Shown here: positions 7,069-9,413 of the stretch, piece after piece
Layout of the letters: each line of letters opens with the position of its first letter
Position numbering within the stretch: position 1 is the stretch's first letter
Assembly: GCA_022425185.1 (NCBI GenBank)
Contig: JAKMFY010000101.1
Span: forward strand, 1 to 9,413
Origin: Candidatus Poseidoniaceae archaeon
Lineage (GTDB): Archaea; Thermoplasmatota; Poseidoniia; Poseidoniales; Poseidoniaceae
Length of the DNA: 9,413 bases
Reading direction: 5' to 3'
Translations under genes and position numbers: made by a program
The notes under the pieces: model-generated
The model's database searches: none
Seen by the model: the letters and a program-made list of their open reading frames with translations, nothing else
What the model was told of the DNA's origin: nothing

Positions 7069-8253
7069 ATGGATTGGTCTACAATCATCGATAAGATCAT
7101 TGGAAGCAATGATATTTACCGTCTATCAAACCAAGAATGTCTTACTTTGTATGATACTGCTCCTCTTCATCAGTTGATGAACGCGGCACATCATAGAAGG
7201 AAATTACATAATCCTAACAATAAGGTGACATATCTCGTGGATCGCAACATAAATTACACAAACGTATGTACAATCAACTGTCAATTCTGTTCATTCTATC
7301 GACCACCTGGCCACGAAGAAACCTATACGCAAACGTACGATGAAATACGCCAACGGATCATTGAATTGGAAGCAATTGGAGGATCTCGAATATTGATGCA
7401 AGGTGGAGTGAATCCTGATCTTGATATCGATTGGTATATTGGTCTAATTAAGGAACTAAGAGTACATCATCCAACAATCGATTTGGACTGTTTTTCGCCA
7501 ATAGAATTAGAGGGAATCGCTGAAGTTACCAATAGTTCTACTCTTGAGGTGCTCATACGCTTCAAAGAAGCTGGCATGCATGGTTTACCCGGAGGTGGAG
7601 CCGAAATGCTTGTCGAAACAGTTCGGACAGATGTATCTCCAAAGAAAGGTCATCCTGATAATTGGCTTCGAGTCATGGAAGAAGCTCAATCATTGGGGTT
7701 GACAACTAGTGCAACAAACGTTATTGGATTCGGCGAGACGAATTCGAATAGAATCGAACATTTGGATAGAATTCGTCAGCAACAAGAACGAGTGCAATCA
7801 CAAGGGCACATTGGTTTCACATCCTTCATCGCTTGGCCAGTTCAACTTGAAACGAATACTTTCGGTAAAAGAAATAAAGGTTCAAATCGATTTGAACTTG
7901 GTGCTGGTGCTAGTGAATATCTTCGACATGTAGCCATATCCCGATTATTCCTAGATAATGTCCCTCACATACAGGCATCTTGGCCTACAATGGGCATGGG
8001 TGTAGCTCAGATGGCATTACTGGGAGGTGCGGATGATGCAGGTTCAACAATGATGGAAGAAAATGTAGTTTCAGCATCAGGTACTACGAAGTTTAGTGCA
8101 TCTGAACAGGAATTGCAAACTTCAATTATTCGTTCAGGTTTCGCTCCTCAAAGACGCAACAGCGATTATATTCATCTCGATACACCAGACACAACGAGTT
8201 CGTTACCTGATGCCATGTGCTTGCCACCAAATCAGGTCGTAGAATTGGTGTAA
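7069..8253 (+). CDS. mqnC: Cyclic dehypoxanthine futalosine synthase, radical SAM (MqnC)
   Basis: Radical SAM enzyme that cyclises dehypoxanthine futalosine in the futalosine route to menaquinone; cytosolic. The iron-sulfur motif C67-x3-C71-x2-C74 follows D-R-N-I-N-Y-T-N-V. Further family blocks are R-P-P-G-H-E-E at 78-84, M-Q-G-G-V-N-P-D at 110-117, P-G-G-G-A-E at 174-179, I-Q-A-S-W at 301-305 and G-S-T-M-M-E-E-N-V-V-S at 325-335. The triple-Gly loop and the last block point to MqnC rather than the F420-pathway enzyme CofH. At 394 residues it is slightly longer than usual, with a non-conserved C-terminal tail. Three normally conserved spots differ: D140-C141-F-S-P where His-Ala-Phe-Ser-Pro is usual, I-G-F-G-E-T at 219-224 where Phe/Tyr-Gly-His-Val-Glu is usual, and W-P-V-Q-L-E-T-N-T at 256-264 where W-T-F-Q-P-E-N-T is usual. 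No other menaquinone gene is in the window. Confidence 0.92.
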   Translation: MDWSTIIDKIIGSNDIYRLSNQECLTLYDTAPLHQLMNAAHHRRKLHNPNNKVTYLVDRNINYTNVCTINCQFCSFYRPPGHEETYTQTYDEIRQRIIELEAIGGSRILMQGGVNPDLDIDWYIGLIKELRVHHPTIDLDCFSPIELEGIAEVTNSSTLEVLIRFKEAGMHGLPGGGAEMLVETVRTDVSPKKGHPDNWLRVMEEAQSLGLTTSATNVIGFGETNSNRIEHLDRIRQQQERVQSQGHIGFTSFIAWPVQLETNTFGKRNKGSNRFELGAGASEYLRHVAISRLFLDNVPHIQASWPTMGMGVAQMALLGGADDAGSTMMEENVVSASGTTKFSASEQELQTSIIRSGFAPQRRNSDYIHLDTPDTTSSLPDAMCLPPNQVVELV

Positions 8254-9413
8254 TACACGACCCAAATTTCTGCAACGATGTTTCTGCCACCTTTACTTGA
8301 TTCTCCAGTAGGATTGTATTCTTGACCATTGAACAATCCCCTATACGTCATTTCGTTCATTTGACCATTATAATCAACCCAAGATGAGATATCATAAGAC
8401 CATTGCTTGACATCTTGACCTGCACACCATCCTGCTCGTCCAAATGGCCAAGAACCGAATTGGTTAGCAACAACACCGTTACCGATTTCATTTTCACAAC
8501 CCGTATTTGAACTTACGATTGGATGCCATTCATAGGCATGATGATTATCGATGTAGTAATGATGTTCATGATCACAAAATTCCGCACAATTTGCATCATC
8601 CTTTTGGAATCCATGGCCGGTAATTGTTGCAACAATTTCTACTCTGGTCGTGTTCTCTGGAACTGTGAAATTTAAACTTCGTACATACCGACTTTCGTTG
8701 TTGTAGGTCCCATCGAACTGACCTCCCGTAAACGCAAATGTTGCATCATGTGCTCGTTCTCCGCTTCCCCAATTTGAGAATAAGAATTTAATTGTCATAT
8801 CACCCTTATTCGCTCCCTTGTAACGGAATCTGCGAGTATTATCATCCTCTAACATGAACAGGTATGGGCTGATGTCGGTAAGCCAGCGTCCTTCACGCCC
8901 ATACGTTGTGATCCATCGCATGAATTCAGTTCCACATTGTGAGGAATTATTAGCATCGCATATGTAGAGGTGGGCGAGATAATCCCACTCATGACATCCT
9001 CCATAGGAATTGTCACTCTTTTGGAAACGATTGCTGCGCTCATCACATGCATGTTCATGAAAAACTTCGAGCGTATCATATGATGACATGTTATCTGGCA
9101 TGCTGAACGTAGCATTTCGATAGGAGTTGTGATTAGAACCCCATCCCCCTGCATGCCTCTCGAAATCATACAATGTGACAACATCAATTCCAGAATCGTG
9201 CATTCGAATCTCAGGCTCAAACTCCGCATTCCACTGATGTGGTTCATACGCATAGTGATTTGGATCATTCGTTTGAGAAATCCAAGCATAGATCGATCCC
9301 GTCTCTCTTGCCCTTTGGAAACGGTCAATTCCCATGAAAAATGGGCTATTAATATTGGATATCATCTCCCCAAGTCCTCCTTGGATGTTACTTGCATCCA
9401 TGTCGATGTAATG
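8232..9413 (-). CDS. PNGase F-like glycoamidase-family protein (5'-partial)
   Basis: Member of the peptide-N-glycosidase F fold family, whose bacterial prototype cleaves the Asn-sugar bond of N-glycoproteins. The frame is open to the right edge; the ATG ending at 9401 is not a convincing start, because no signal peptide follows and four more codons are open beyond it. Numbered from that ATG, the first PNGase domain spans about 72-225 and the second about 240-386. D140 in C-H-E-W-D matches catalytic D60 of the Flavobacterium enzyme, E274 in C-A-E-F-C matches E206, and R322 and W325 in G-R-A-G-W-C match its substrate-binding Arg and Trp. The third acidic residue, E118, aligns with S209 (F-S-N-W). 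Eight cysteines suggest an exported, disulfide-bonded protein. Residues 1-70 belong to an unidentified upstream part. Without E118, glycoamidase activity is doubtful; it may be a modified hydrolase or a glycan-binding relative. The gene overlaps the end of mqnC by 22 bases. Confidence 0.88.
   Translation of the reverse strand, partial: HYIDMDASNIQGGLGEMISNINSPFFMGIDRFQRARETGSIYAWISQTNDPNHYAYEPHQWNAEFEPEIRMHDSGIDVVTLYDFERHAGGWGSNHNSYRNATFSMPDNMSSYDTLEVFHEHACDERSNRFQKSDNSYGGCHEWDYLAHLYICDANNSSQCGTEFMRWITTYGREGRWLTDISPYLFMLEDDNTRRFRYKGANKGDMTIKFLFSNWGSGERAHDATFAFTGGQFDGTYNNESRYVRSLNFTVPENTTRVEIVATITGHGFQKDDANCAEFCDHEHHYYIDNHHAYEWHPIVSSNTGCENEIGNGVVANQFGSWPFGRAGWCAGQDVKQWSYDISSWVDYNGQMNEMTYRGLFNGQEYNPTGESSKGGRNIVAEIWVVYYTNSTT

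Noticed and set aside
7069..8253. CofH (F420 biosynthesis) as an alternative identity for the radical SAM gene
   Set aside because: The loop is P-G-G-G-A-E rather than the P-G-T-A-A-E of CofH, and the G-S-T-M-M-E-E-N-V-V-S block is of MqnC type.
8849..9328. 159-codon minus-strand frame within the PNGase F-like gene
   Set aside because: It is in another frame of the same strand; its translation has no recognisable motif, while the larger frame shows clear PNGase F signatures throughout.

Overview
This window is about 9.4 kb of AT-leaning DNA. It is densely coding: six genes, gaps of 6 to 67 bases, and no stretch over 70 bases without a gene. The gene set is two large exported proteins (one an Asp-rich calcium-repeat protein, one a type I membrane protein with an Ig/PKD-like ectodomain), a bacterial-type Xaa-Pro aminopeptidase, a futalosine-pathway radical SAM enzyme and a PNGase F-like protein. 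This looks most like a marine planktonic archaeon of the Thermoplasmatota (Poseidoniales / Marine Group II type). That assignment is an inference from style and content. No rRNA, ribosomal protein or other marker is present to prove it.

Layout. (1) Positions 3-884, plus strand: the 3' part of a gene of unknown function whose start lies left of the window. Its protein appears internally duplicated and resembles V4R-type ligand-binding domains. (2) 952-4119, plus: a 1055-residue exported protein with about 22 thrombospondin type 3-like calcium-binding repeats. These are interrupted near the middle by a compact domain with the signature of a barrel-sandwich hybrid (biotinyl/lipoyl/HlyD-like) fold. 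(3) 4126-5646, plus: a 506-residue type I membrane protein with signal peptide, beta-rich and Ig/PKD-like ectodomain, C-terminal transmembrane helix and short acidic tail. It starts 6 bases after gene 2 and is probably co-transcribed with it. (4) 5692-7059, plus: pepP, Xaa-Pro aminopeptidase, with all five metal ligands. (5) 7069-8253, plus: mqnC, the radical SAM cyclic dehypoxanthine futalosine synthase of menaquinone biosynthesis. (6) 8232-9413, minus: a PNGase F-like protein, converging on and overlapping the end of mqnC by 22 bases, with its N-terminus beyond the right edge.

How they fit together. Genes 2 and 3 look like a cell-surface pair: an exported Ca-binding scaffold and a membrane-anchored partner, both rich in N-X-S/T sequons. 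The PNGase F-like protein also bears on extracellular glycoprotein biology, but it runs on the other strand and lacks one of the three classical acidic active-site residues. pepP and mqnC are housekeeping genes packed 9 bases apart, probably one transcript, with no obvious biochemical link. The most unusual items are the barrel-sandwich insert in the calcium-repeat protein, the altered active site of the PNGase F-like protein, non-consensus residues in MqnC, and the internal repeat in the first protein.
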